Assembly (NCBI RefSeq): GCF_010093815.1
Contig: NW_022985561.1
Coordinates: 872,045 to 936,044 of the forward strand
Direction of reading: 5' to 3'
Length of the DNA stretch: 64,000 nucleotides
Source of the DNA: Pseudovirgaria hyperparasitica
Lineage: Eukaryota; Ascomycota; Dothideomycetes; Acrospermales; Acrospermaceae
The translations under genes and the position numbers were made by a program. Below the pieces are notes generated by a model. The model saw only the letters and a list, made by a program, of their open reading frames with translations, had not been told where the DNA came from and did no database searches. Below, in pieces: positions 36,727-46,722 of this stretch (position 1 is the stretch's first letter; the number at the start of each line of letters is the position of its first letter).

Positions 36727-39700
36727 ATTCGAAGTATCTGTACCTACAATGGGAGCGTTAGCACTCTGAGGGTCGGTGTCTTCTGAATTGTGTGGGGTTG
36801 TGTTGGCGGTGTGTGGGGAATTTAATGCGAGTTGGGTCGCAGTGACAAGGCCTCTGGAGCCGGGTACTTACAAGACTCACGGAATAAGAAGTGTACAAAG
36901 AAGTCGTAGAGTGATATGGGCCAGAGCCCGTGAAAGTCACAGATTGTGAGCAGTAGAAGTGGTGAGAAGAGTGCAGCAAAGAGGGAGCGTGTTCTTCAAA
37001 CGCAGTGGGCGGGAGACTCGATGGATGGGCCCCTGGTAATGAGGCGCTTGCGCAAATGGTCCCTGCGTCCAGCGATTCTGATGATCCGAGTCGGTCCAGG
37101 GCGGTAGGATGACGGCAGGCAAGGAACAAGGGCTTTGAACTACTAAACGAATACAAAGAAGGTCCGGGCCACAAAGTTGAATTTCGTACAAATACAGAGT
37201 ATGTCTAGGTGTGTGTGGATATGTGGAAAGGATGGAGGAAGGGTTGGAGGAGAAGGAAGCAGTAGTAGTAAGTAACCTGTAAACGGCACTGCCTAGGTAG
37301 GTGGTAGGTGGTAGGGTAGGGCAGGGTAGCAGCAGTATTAGCCGTGAAAGTAGCTATAACTAATCCCCTATTTTACGGTACAGTAGGGTAATTCCTCCGG
37401 GTCAATAACAGCTAGTGCTCCGCTGGCGACGGCGGCACCATCAGGCATTTCAAGGCCACCCACCCCCCAATCTAATACTGTACATACATAATAATACCAA
37501 AGCCGAGCTGCCTGCATCATGAACTAATACTAACTGTACAACGTTGTGCTTTTGTTGTCTTCTGCTACATCATCCTCCTCCTCATCCTGGCTCCTCTCCT
37601 ATAGATACCTGCCTGCATACTGCATATACTGCGTCTGCATCTGCATGTGCCATCGACTATTCTAACAAGCCACGTCTTCCCGGCTCCTTAGGCCAGCCAA
37701 CTCTAATGAGCCATCTCTCTCACTCTCACACACTCTCTCCCTTATTCCATTCTTCATCCTGCCTCCATAATTATATCTCCGGGAAGGTTTGTTCTGGAAC
37801 GCACTATTGTCAACCACAGGCTACATCAAGAGTCACGCAACGTAACCCATGGGAGGGGCCGAGAGTAGACTCGAGAGGCTCGATGGTCTTTGTCTCTCTC
37901 CCTCTCTCTTTCTCTCACACACACACACTCTCTCTCTGCGGAGAATGCTCCACTGCGGGCACTGTCAATCATGATAATCTGCGGCGGCTGCGGTACATCA
38001 GCAAGGGGAATAGCAATGCTCCGATCCCTTCGCCGAAAGCGCTGATCAATTCGTCTCCCCAAGCTGTGCTGTCTAGGAGAGATCTGCTTGTGATTAGCGG
38101 AACACGGACGTCTGCGCCTTTGCCTCCGTAGCTACCGCACCATCCGCCAGTCATGTTTTAATTGAAGTCGCCATCACACTCGCCATCGCGGGGAACCACA
38201 ACGTCAAACGAAGTGATGAGATGCAGCCGGGCGGGGCCGCGGCGCGAGCTACTGTTCCAGTGTAACAGCGCCTTCCTTGAACATTCTGCTCATTGGGGAT
38301 TCATAACCGTTCCAAGAGGCCGTGGACAGGTGCGATTGCGATTTTAAACAACAGAATCCTACTGTTCTCTGGCTACAGTCAAAACGCAAATATTGAATTA
38401 GGCTCTTGAATCCTCACTCCAGCCTGGCAGAGAATCTGTCATCGTCTAGTCTCTCAATAGATTAGAGGCTTACTTCAGAGCTTAGCTGACTCGAGGACTC
38501 GATGGGAGAAAGACCGAATCACACTCCCAGACTGCTCACCGCTCCTTGTAGTACCAGCAAGTGCTACATCCACAGTCCCGACATGTTGCTGGCACTGGAC
38601 AGGCACTGCTCGGCCCTGGAGCTTGCCCCTTTATAGTTAAACAGCGGCTTCGAAGTGGACCGGTGGTACTCGGTACGTAGCTGTTTCTTCCTTCTTCTTG
38701 TCGACTGCTCGACCTTGTAGCTTTTTTCCATCAGGGTCCTCTCCCAAGCATCCCACTTTTCCCCACCCTTCACGGCCGACTAAGACGCTGGGGCTGGGGT
38801 TGGTCTGGCGCTGGGGCTGGTCTGGCGCTGACTTCCTCCAGGTGGCGGTTAATTAGCTTTCGAGATCATGCATCTTGTTCTAGTCCTTGTACTCGCATTC
38901 CCAGGAAAGAGTTGAAGTGTGACGCAGCCCAACTGCTGGGGAATGTAATAGTGTCTCATTGTCAGACCGTTAGGCCGCTGCCACCTCCTTGCATCTCGAC
39001 GCAACTACCAGCATGTTAGCTGTCGCAGAGGGGACCCTCGCGTCGCGACAAGGCTGCCATGATACATCGCGAAGCATCACGACTTTAAGTACCAGGCAGG
39101 CTAGACTGCTTTGCCCCGAGTGTATTGATTTTCGAGAAGGCAGCGCGGCATGGAGCTGATGGCAGAGTCTTGTTGTTGTATTTCATGTGAGCCCAAGCCC
39201 CTCACGATCTTCGTGGCGGCTGTAGCTACTTCCGAAAATCGGGGGGCACTGTAGTGATCTGCTGCGGTGGCTTGTTGCGCAGATATGTTACGTGTACCCG
39301 GTACTCGCAATTGATTTCTCTCGGATCTGTGGGAGCGAATTCTTTTGATGTGTGCAGCGCAGTACAAGCACCTGGCAAGTTTTGACAGATTGTGCCAGTG
39401 ATATACCGAAAGCAATGATGATGCCACCAGTATCTTGGACTATCTCGGCCCCCCCTCACTCCGCGATGCTTGACGGCACGAGCTATCTACGAGCATGAAC
39501 CCCGCCATCGTTAATTAGCTTTGAACGGAGCTCCCCCACCATGTTCGCCTTGATATGTCGCCAGATATATCAGGCATCAACTCTTTAGCGGCCCGTAAAA
39601 AGTAAAAAGCTGTCTGGCTACGCTGCTTCAGCGCGCGTGCAATGTCAAGGTCGCTCAATGATTCACGCGTTTCCTGCTGACTATCAGTATCTGTGAGGGC

Positions 39701-39737
39701 CACAATTATCAACTCCTAGGCCTCCTCGAGCGCCGAT
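36727..39737. other. 3-kb divergent spacer between Puf4 and Pol III RPC2
   Basis: The left part (36727-37190) may contain upstream exons of the Puf4 gene, since two overlapping minus frames are open there. Farther on are CT/CA microsatellite tracts (about 37890-37938), C/T-rich stretches at 37540-37800, and short GGTCTGGCGCTGGGGCT repeats near 38790-38831. A pyrimidine-rich promoter of the Pol III gene probably lies just left of 39738. No other gene is recognised. Confidence 0.55.
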
Positions 39738-42700
39738 ATGCCTCCTAAGGCTAGGAAGGCTGCTTCAGCGAAGCCCTCCGGAGATGCTGAAGCTCCAGCA
39801 AAGGTACCATTTGACTCACACATTCGGTCTGAAGCCTTACTTATTACGCTCTAGAAACCCGGGAGACCTTCTACAAAGACCAAGGCCGCATCCAGAGCGA
39901 AAGTGTCAAATGGAGCTTCAGCTTCAGATCCAGTCTCGACCGACGCTTCAGTCTCGACTGACGGTCCAGCTGGTGCGCCAGCATGTATGACTGAGCCTGC
40001 AACTGTAGTCGTGGAGGACGAAGATGCGCCTGGCACATATAAGCCAGATCAATCGGGAGTACCACAGGAGCGCAAGCCTACACGGCGGAAGAAGCCTCAG
40101 CACCCATCCAAAGCAGACACATTCGACCCTATACTTGAGCCATTCTACTGCAATAAGTCTTTGACAGACCCTATCAATACTGCAGAAGACAAGTGGAATC
40201 TATTACCTGCTTTTCTCAAGGTCAAAGGACTTGTGAAACAGCATATCGACTCGTACAACTTCTTTGTCGATACAGAGCTTCAAAAGATTGTAGATGCAAA
40301 CAGATACGTCTTTAGCGACGTGAACGAGAAGTTCTTTCTCAGGTTCACTCGTATAAGGGTTGGATCTCCAAATCGCCCAGAGGAAGATGAAACCCCATCT
40401 CTCAAGTCAACTGTGACTCCAAATGAATGTCGTCTACGAGACATGACCTACTCTGCTCCCATTTTCGTTGATATGGAATACCGGAAAGAAAATAGAATTG
40501 TCCGACGAACAGGCACGCAAGTCGGTCGGATGCCAATCATGTTGAAGAGCAGTAAATGCGTTCTCAATGGCAAGACAGACAAAGAAATGTCCAAGTTACG
40601 AGAGTGTTCTGTTGATCCTGGAGGTTACTTTATTGTTCGGGGTCAGGAGAAGGTCATACTGGTACAAGAGCAGCTGAGCAAGAATCGTGTCATTGTTGAA
40701 ACTGCGAAGGGTATAGTTCAGGCTTCAGTCACCAGGTAAGTTCCTTCGGCAACACGAAAACATGTTTCGACAAGCTAACAGTCTACAGTTCAACCCATGA
40801 ACGCAAATCGAAGACATATGTGTTACTCAAAAAGGGCTGTATCTACCTCAAGCACAACGTCCTCAACGAAGATGTACCGATCGTGATCGTCCTTCGAGCG
40901 ATGGGTGTCCAGACTGATAAAGAGATTCTCTTGTTGGTTGCTGGGGCGGACAATTTATATCAAGACGAGTTCACAATAAATTTCGAGATATGCCAGCGAG
41001 AGAGCGTTTTTACACAACAGCAAGCCCTCGAGTACATCGGTGCACGAGTACGAAGCATGAGACGGGGATTTGGACCACCGCAAAAGCGCAATTACATGCA
41101 TGAGGCCATAGAGTGTCTATCATCCGTCGTGATCACTCACGTTCCGGTCACAGGACTGAACTTCAAGCCAAAAGCCTTATATGTGGCATTTATGGTTCGC
41201 CGAGTGCTTATGGCCATGCATGATCCTTCTCTGGTCGATGATCGGGACTATGTGGGAAATAAGCGTCTTGAACTTGCCGGACAGATGCTATCTCTACTGT
41301 TCGAAGATCATTTCAAAAAATTCACGACTGATCTGAAGTTCGCTTTTGACAAAGTCTTCAAACGCGCATCTAGGACCGATTTCGATGCCCATTCTCACAT
41401 GGGTATGTTTGCCCACCATATCACCTCTGGTATGGAGCGAGCCATGGCGACTGGCAACTGGAGCCTGAAGCGATTCAAGATGGAACGGGCTGGAGTCACC
41501 CACTTGCTCAGCCGCCTAAGTTATATTAGTGCTTTGGGTATGATGACCCGCATATCAAGTCAGTTTGAGAAGACTAGGAAAGTGTCTGGACCTCGTGCGC
41601 TTCAGCCATCGCAATTCGGTATGTTGTGTCCCTCTGACACCCCCGAAGGAGAGGCTTGTGGCCTAGTCAAGAACTTGGCACTCATGACCCATATCACCAC
41701 CGATGACGATGAAGAGCCTGTTCGTCAGCTAGTCTATATCCTAGGAGCTGAGGACATCATTTCTGCGAGTGGCAGCGAAATATACGGAGATGGCGCTTAT
41801 ATCATCTTTATCAATGGAACACCCATCGCATTAACGCGAGAACCCAAGAGATTCCTCAACGGCTTCCGCAGATTTCGACGTATGGGCCGGATATCAGAAT
41901 TCGTGAGCATCCATATCAACCACCATCATAATGGAGTCCACATTGCCACTGACGAAGGACGAATCTGTCGTCCTCTAATTATTGTTGAGCGAGGACACTC
42001 TAAGGTCACTGTACGGTACCTGAAAGCTCTTCGTAAAGGGACTATGGACTTTGATGACTTCCTGTCACGGGGACTAGTTGAGTACCTTGACGTTAACGAA
42101 GAAAACGACTCCAACATTGCCCTCTACGAAACAGACATCAACGAACACACTACCCATCTTGAAATTGAACCTTTTACTATTCTCGGCGCTGTCGCTGGTC
42201 TCATTCCGTACCCTCACCACAACCAGTCTCCCAGAAACACGTATCAATGCGCCATGGGGAAGCAAGCCATCGGTGCTATCGCCTACAACCAATTCACCCG
42301 TATCGACACCCTCCTCTATCTCATGGTGTATCCGCAGAAGCCCATGGTCAAAACACGTACCATCGAATTGATTAAATACGACAAGCTCCCGGCCGGCCAA
42401 AATGCGACTGTCGCCGTCATGTCCTACTCAGGCTATGACATCGAAGATGCTCTTGTCCTCAACAAGGCCTCCTGCGACCGTGGTTTTGGCCGCTGCCAGG
42501 TTTTTAAGAAGATTTCCACGACCCTACGTACCTATGCATCCGGCCTCGCAGACCGCATTAATGGTGCAGCCGTCGACCGCAATAATCCACGACACACCCA
42601 GCTTGGTGTCGACGGCCTCGTCGAAGTCGGCGTACCGCTCGCACGCGACAACACCTACATGCTCAAAGAGACACCCACCCGCACAACATCGTCCTTCGAG

Positions 42701-43588
42701 AAACCCGACTCAACTGCAGTCACTGAGTTCAAGACTACTCCCATGAACTATCGCCTCCCAGATCCATGCTACATTGACAAACTCATGATCACAGCCTCTG
42801 ACCAAGACACCCCCATCATCAAGATCCAAACGCGGCAAACGCGACGTCCTGAACTCGGCGACAAGTTCTCCTCCCGCCACGGACAGAAGGGCGTCGTCGG
42901 ACTCATCGCCGAACACGCAGACATGCCATTCTCCGATGCCGGCATCGTGCCCGACGTCATCATGAACCCGCACGGTTTCCCGTCGCGCATGACAGTCGGC
43001 AAAATGCTCGAGCTGCTCTCCGGCAAAGCAGGCGTGCTCAACGGCACCCTCGAATTCGGAACCGCCTTTGGCGGCAGCGACCACAGACTCATGTCCGACC
43101 TGCTCGTCAAGCACGGCTTCAGCTACTCCGGCAAGGACTACCTCACCAGCGGCATCACCGGCGAACCCCTCCCCGCATACGTCTTCTTCGGCCCCATCTA
43201 CTACCAGAAACTCAAGCACATGGTGCAGGACAAGATGCACTCGCGCGCCCGTGGCCCGCGTGCTATCCTCACTCGCCAACCTACCGAGGGTCGCTCGCGC
43301 GATGGTGGCTTGCGCCTGGGTGAGATGGAGCGCGACTGTCTGATTGCGTATGGTGCCAGTCAGTTGCTGCTGGAGCGACTGATGCTGAGTAGCGATGCGC
43401 ATGAGTGTGATGTCTGCGAGGGCTGCGGCATGATGGGCTATCAGGGCTGGTGTGGCGTGTGCAAGAGCCGCAAGGGCGTCGTGCGTTTGACGATTCCGTA
43501 TGCGGCAAAGTTGCTGATGCAGGAGCTGTTGAGTATGAATGTGAAGGCTGGGTTTGGGTTGGGCGAGGAGTTTCCTAGGGGAGAGTGA
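39738..43588 (+). CDS. RET1: RNA polymerase III second-largest subunit Rpc2
   Basis: This subunit forms, with Rpc1, the active-site cleft of Pol III, which makes tRNA, 5S rRNA and U6. The model has three exons: 39738-39803, 39855-40735 and 40789-43588. Introns of 51 and 53 bases give a 1248-residue protein. The N-terminal 100 residues are an Ala/Ser/Lys-rich extension not needed for the fold. The conserved body starts near [18 protein letters not shown], which is typical of Pol III rather than Pol I or II. Core motifs include [34 protein letters not shown] and [16 protein letters not shown] in the hybrid-binding region. A C-terminal zinc-binding pair, CDVC and CGVC, ends the clamp-contact domain. 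The length exceeds the yeast protein by about 100 residues because of the N-terminal extension. Both splice joins keep frame, and identification is firm. Confidence 0.95.
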
Positions 43589-44001
43589 AGATTAAAATTG
43601 GGAGAGGGGGTGGAGGGGGTGGAAATGATGTAAAAGCATAGCGCGTTGGGGTGCATGGGAAGGTGTTTTGGGTGTGTGTGCATAAGGAGAAAAGATGTTA
43701 CAGCATTTGCACATTGCATGGAAATGTAATTATTATAACCTATCTTGATTCTACGACCAAAGTGTTTTCCGGTGCCTTCACCGTTTTCAATTTTCGCTGT
43801 GATTATCATACACACCACGCGCCGATTCGAGTAGACAGACCCTCGATGCGCCAGGACACACCAAAGAACCGAAAAAGACCTGTGCTTCTTCGGGTCAGAC
43901 TTTCTCTCGCAAGATTCCCAATCCAAGCCAACTTTCACTTTCTCCTATTATACACACACACCTTTCCTGCTTATCCCAACAGCCGGGGAAAAGAAACAGT
44001 C
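43589..44001. other. convergent intergenic, 3' flanks
   Basis: The 413 bases between two converging genes serve as the two 3' untranslated regions and terminators. Nothing else is seen. Confidence 0.6.
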
Positions 44002-45999
44002 TCAGAAAGCAGCACCGCCCATATTCGCCTCGCCATTCAATGCACTCAACTGCTGCTCGGCCAAGTCCGCGCGCATTGCCTGCAGATTACTCTCCCGCTC
44101 CATGACCTCCCACTCTCTCAGACTCTTCCTTTTCTTCGCCTCCTTGTCGTTGATGGCCTGGCGCAGCCTCTCCGCCTCATCCTCCAGCTTCTTGAGCTTC
44201 GTGGTGTCGTACAGCTCCGGGGCTTTGACGCCGCCAGGGATGGGCATTGGTAGGTCGGCCATGTGGTCGTTGAAGCGCTTGGTGCGTGGGTATGTGGTTG
44301 AGGTGCTATTGGCCGAGCCACGAAAGCCAGGCGCGGCAAATGTCGAGGACGAGCCACCGCGAGGACCGGGGGGCGGCGCATTGCCATAGCTGCGGCTTTC
44401 GTAGCCTCCACGACCTTCGTATCCTCCACGACCCTCATAACCTCCACGGCCCTCATAACCTCCGCGTCCTTCATAGCCACCACGACCAAAGCCAGAGCCG
44501 CGGCGTGGTGGTGGGCCAGAGAAGTCTCGTGAAGGGTAATCGCGGGACGAGTCCAAACCGCCGCGGCCTTCAAAGCCACCGCGACCTTCAAAATTACCAC
44601 GGCCACCTCCTCGGGGACGAGATGGCGCGCCAAGAACTGGATTAGAACCGCGGTTAGGCATGGCAGCTGGACCAGAGGGAGGAGACATGGCGGGTGATGG
44701 ATAAGTACGAGATGCTCCAGAGGGTCCCGTGGGCGGAGCGCGCGTAAAACTAGCATCTCTGCGCGGACCAGTCGGGGGTGCGACAGACGAACCATTGGGA
44801 GGTTCACGATCTCTAGGAGAAGCCAAAGCTGAGCGAGCAATTGGTGAACGAGGAATGGGCGAGTGAGGGATAGACTCTCGAGGCTCGGGTGATCGCTCTC
44901 GTTCAACCTCACGATCGGAAATGCGGTGGCGGAATGCTGGGGATCTAGCGCGCGGAAGAGGCGAGCGTGGCCGAGGGGAGAAACGCCTGTCCCGAGGGGA
45001 CCGCTCGTCATCTCTGCCGCCACGGAAGAAAGGTCGAGGTGAAGCCCTCCTGGAAGTAGCTCCAGACTCTCTTCCTGAATTCTGACCAGAGCGAAAGTTG
45101 TTTCGTGGTGGTGACGGCGATCTTCTCCTCCAGGTATCAGCTTTGTATGGATCTGGTCGATCATCGCGACGAAGGGGTGAGCGCGAACGGGCTTGCGGTC
45201 GATAATTGTTCTCGCGAGGAAGAGGAGAGAAGTCGCGTCTACGGGGACTGGCCATCAAGTCAGTGCTTCTATGATTGACTGCATTGGAAACCTGATACCT
45301 TTCGGCTCGTGATCTTGGTTCTTCGAACCTGCGCCTCGGTGGAGAATCGAACCTCTCGCGCTTTGGTGGCGGTGAGCGTCCCCTGCTTCTAACTGGCGAA
45401 GGTGACCGTCCCCTCTTGACTGGCAGCGGCGATCTTTCCCTACGTATGGGCGACCTTGGACGAGTGTCTCTCCCTCCAACATAGCTGTCGCCTCCAAGGC
45501 TTCCTCTTAACTGCGAGCGTGGTCTATCGTCTTCTCTTCTGAAATTCTCTCGGCGAGGTGAAGGCGCGCGACGAGGCGGGCTTCTTCTCCAGCTATCATT
45601 CTCAGCGCGAAAAGGACGAGGTGGTGTGCGTGATCGACGACGGAAGGTATCTGCAGAGCGGCTTCGCGGACGGCCGCCAGCTCGACCGCCTGAGGGCGCC
45701 CATGTATCGGCTGCTGCACGACCAGCCCCGCGAGGTGGCGGCGAGCGCGAATTGCGATACTCACGGCGAGGAGGAGAAGGTCGTCGATCACCTGCACCGG
45801 GTCTATAAGAGTTCCAGTTGCTACTGTTGATATGATCAGCATGGTGAGTTTTGGCAGTTTCTCTCTGCTGAGCTTGCGAGAACTGAGGCGAGCCAGCCAG
45901 TAAGGTTTCATGAAATATGCGGTTTTTGGAGTACCGCTCTTCTCTGACGTTATGAGATCGGTTCACATACCTCCGCTCGCGGTCACGGTCGCGATCCAT
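44002..45999 (-). CDS. arginine-rich SR/RGG protein, probable RNA-binding
   Basis: Drawn as one open frame of 665 residues, it has three parts. Residues about 65-400 are Arg/Ser/Pro-rich with many RS, SPR and PPRR dipeptides, like SR-type splicing factors. Residues about 480-560 are RGG-like, with perfect FEGRGG and GGYEGR tandem units. The C-terminal end (KLKKLEDEAERLRQAINDKE) is a charged coiled-coil helix. No RNA-recognition motif is seen, so function is inferred from composition. The first 29 bases end in a strong GTATGT donor. A 147-base, in-frame intron (45970-45824, with a CTGAT branch-like site and CAG acceptor) would shorten the protein to 616 residues and fuse MDRDRDRERS to SNWNSYRPG. 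That spliced form may be the true one. The neighbouring gene is a U2 snRNP factor, which may be coincidence. Confidence 0.75.
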   Translation of the reverse strand: MDRDRDRERRYVNRSHNVREERYSKNRIFHETLLAGSPQFSQAQQRETAKTHHADHINSSNWNSYRPGAGDRRPSPPRREYRNSRSPPPRGAGRAAADTWAPSGGRAGGRPRSRSADTFRRRSRTPPRPFRAENDSWRRSPPRRAPSPRRENFRREDDRPRSQLRGSLGGDSYVGGRDTRPRSPIRRERSPLPVKRGRSPSPVRSRGRSPPPKRERFDSPPRRRFEEPRSRAERYQVSNAVNHRSTDLMASPRRRDFSPLPRENNYRPQARSRSPLRRDDRPDPYKADTWRRRSPSPPRNNFRSGQNSGRESGATSRRASPRPFFRGGRDDERSPRDRRFSPRPRSPLPRARSPAFRHRISDREVERERSPEPRESIPHSPIPRSPIARSALASPRDREPPNGSSVAPPTGPRRDASFTRAPPTGPSGASRTYPSPAMSPPSGPAAMPNRGSNPVLGAPSRPRGGGRGNFEGRGGFEGRGGLDSSRDYPSRDFSGPPPRRGSGFGRGGYEGRGGYEGRGGYEGRGGYEGRGGYESRSYGNAPPPGPRGGSSSTFAAPGFRGSANSTSTTYPRTKRFNDHMADLPMPIPGGVKAPELYDTTKLKKLEDEAERLRQAINDKEAKKRKSLREWEVMERESNLQAMRADLAEQQLSALNGEANMGGAAF
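44396..44500 (-). repeat. tandem GGYEGR-coding repeat in the SR/RGG gene
   Basis: About five near-identical 18-base units encode GGYEGR (RGG-type). Synonymous changes between units show they are not a recent perfect array. They are followed by GGYESR. RGG repeats of this type often bind RNA and are methylated. Copy number may vary between strains. Confidence 0.8.
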
Positions 46000-46722
46000 T
46001 GTCTAGAGTCTCAGTCACTGGTGTTAGTAAGGGAGAAAAGTGACAGTGCAATACAATCTGCACCAAGCAGTGATAAGCGCTGCAAAGTAGAGCTGAGAAA
46101 CGAGCGTCGATGTGGTGGAACTGACGTGGTGGCAGCGTGAAGTGAGGCATGTAGCTCGAAATTTTGATTCGACGCTGGCGACTGACGCGCTTGTCACGTG
46201 TTGGGCTTGGCTCATTGTCAAATATCACCTAGCAACCAGTGAACAAAGCCATGTTCCCCTTTCTGCGCACTTCACTGACCATATCAGCGGTTCTTTAGTT
46301 CGGGCTGTACGGACGCCGGGTGTTTCATACGGGTCATTCGCAGGTTCAAGTTTTGGTCGCGGTGGGAGGCGTGCATACTTCATCATATCAAATCTTGAGC
46401 TCATCTTTTTTCTTTGTTTGTGTCCTCATATTGGTCGCAAGGGACGATTTGGCCGTCGAGTGCTCTTTAAAGCTTCATCTTTCCATTTCGGTTTTACAAT
46501 CCTCCAATGTCCTTGTTAAAACCCGTTCCATTTGATATCTTTACAATCCATACCATTTCAGCTATTTCGCTGAATGTTGCGGCCTTACCACAGACCTTCT
46601 TGCACCGTACTCCGACTTATGCAACGTAGTACCATATAGCTCAAAACGGACGCGATTTTCATCCTTGTGCGCACTTATCGTCCTTCCTGAAGCGACGCGT
46701 TGAGTATTCTTCACATCTTGTT
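46000..46722. other. intergenic, promoter of the SR/RGG gene
   Basis: The stretch holds the upstream region of the SR/RGG gene and the 3' end of the SF3b gene. A CACGTG at 46195-46200 lies about 195 bases before the SR/RGG start. No coding region is recognised. Confidence 0.6.

Noticed and set aside
40000-40060. Minus-strand frames overlapping the 5' part of the RNA polymerase III gene.
   Set aside because: They are mirrors of a firm coding region on the + strand.
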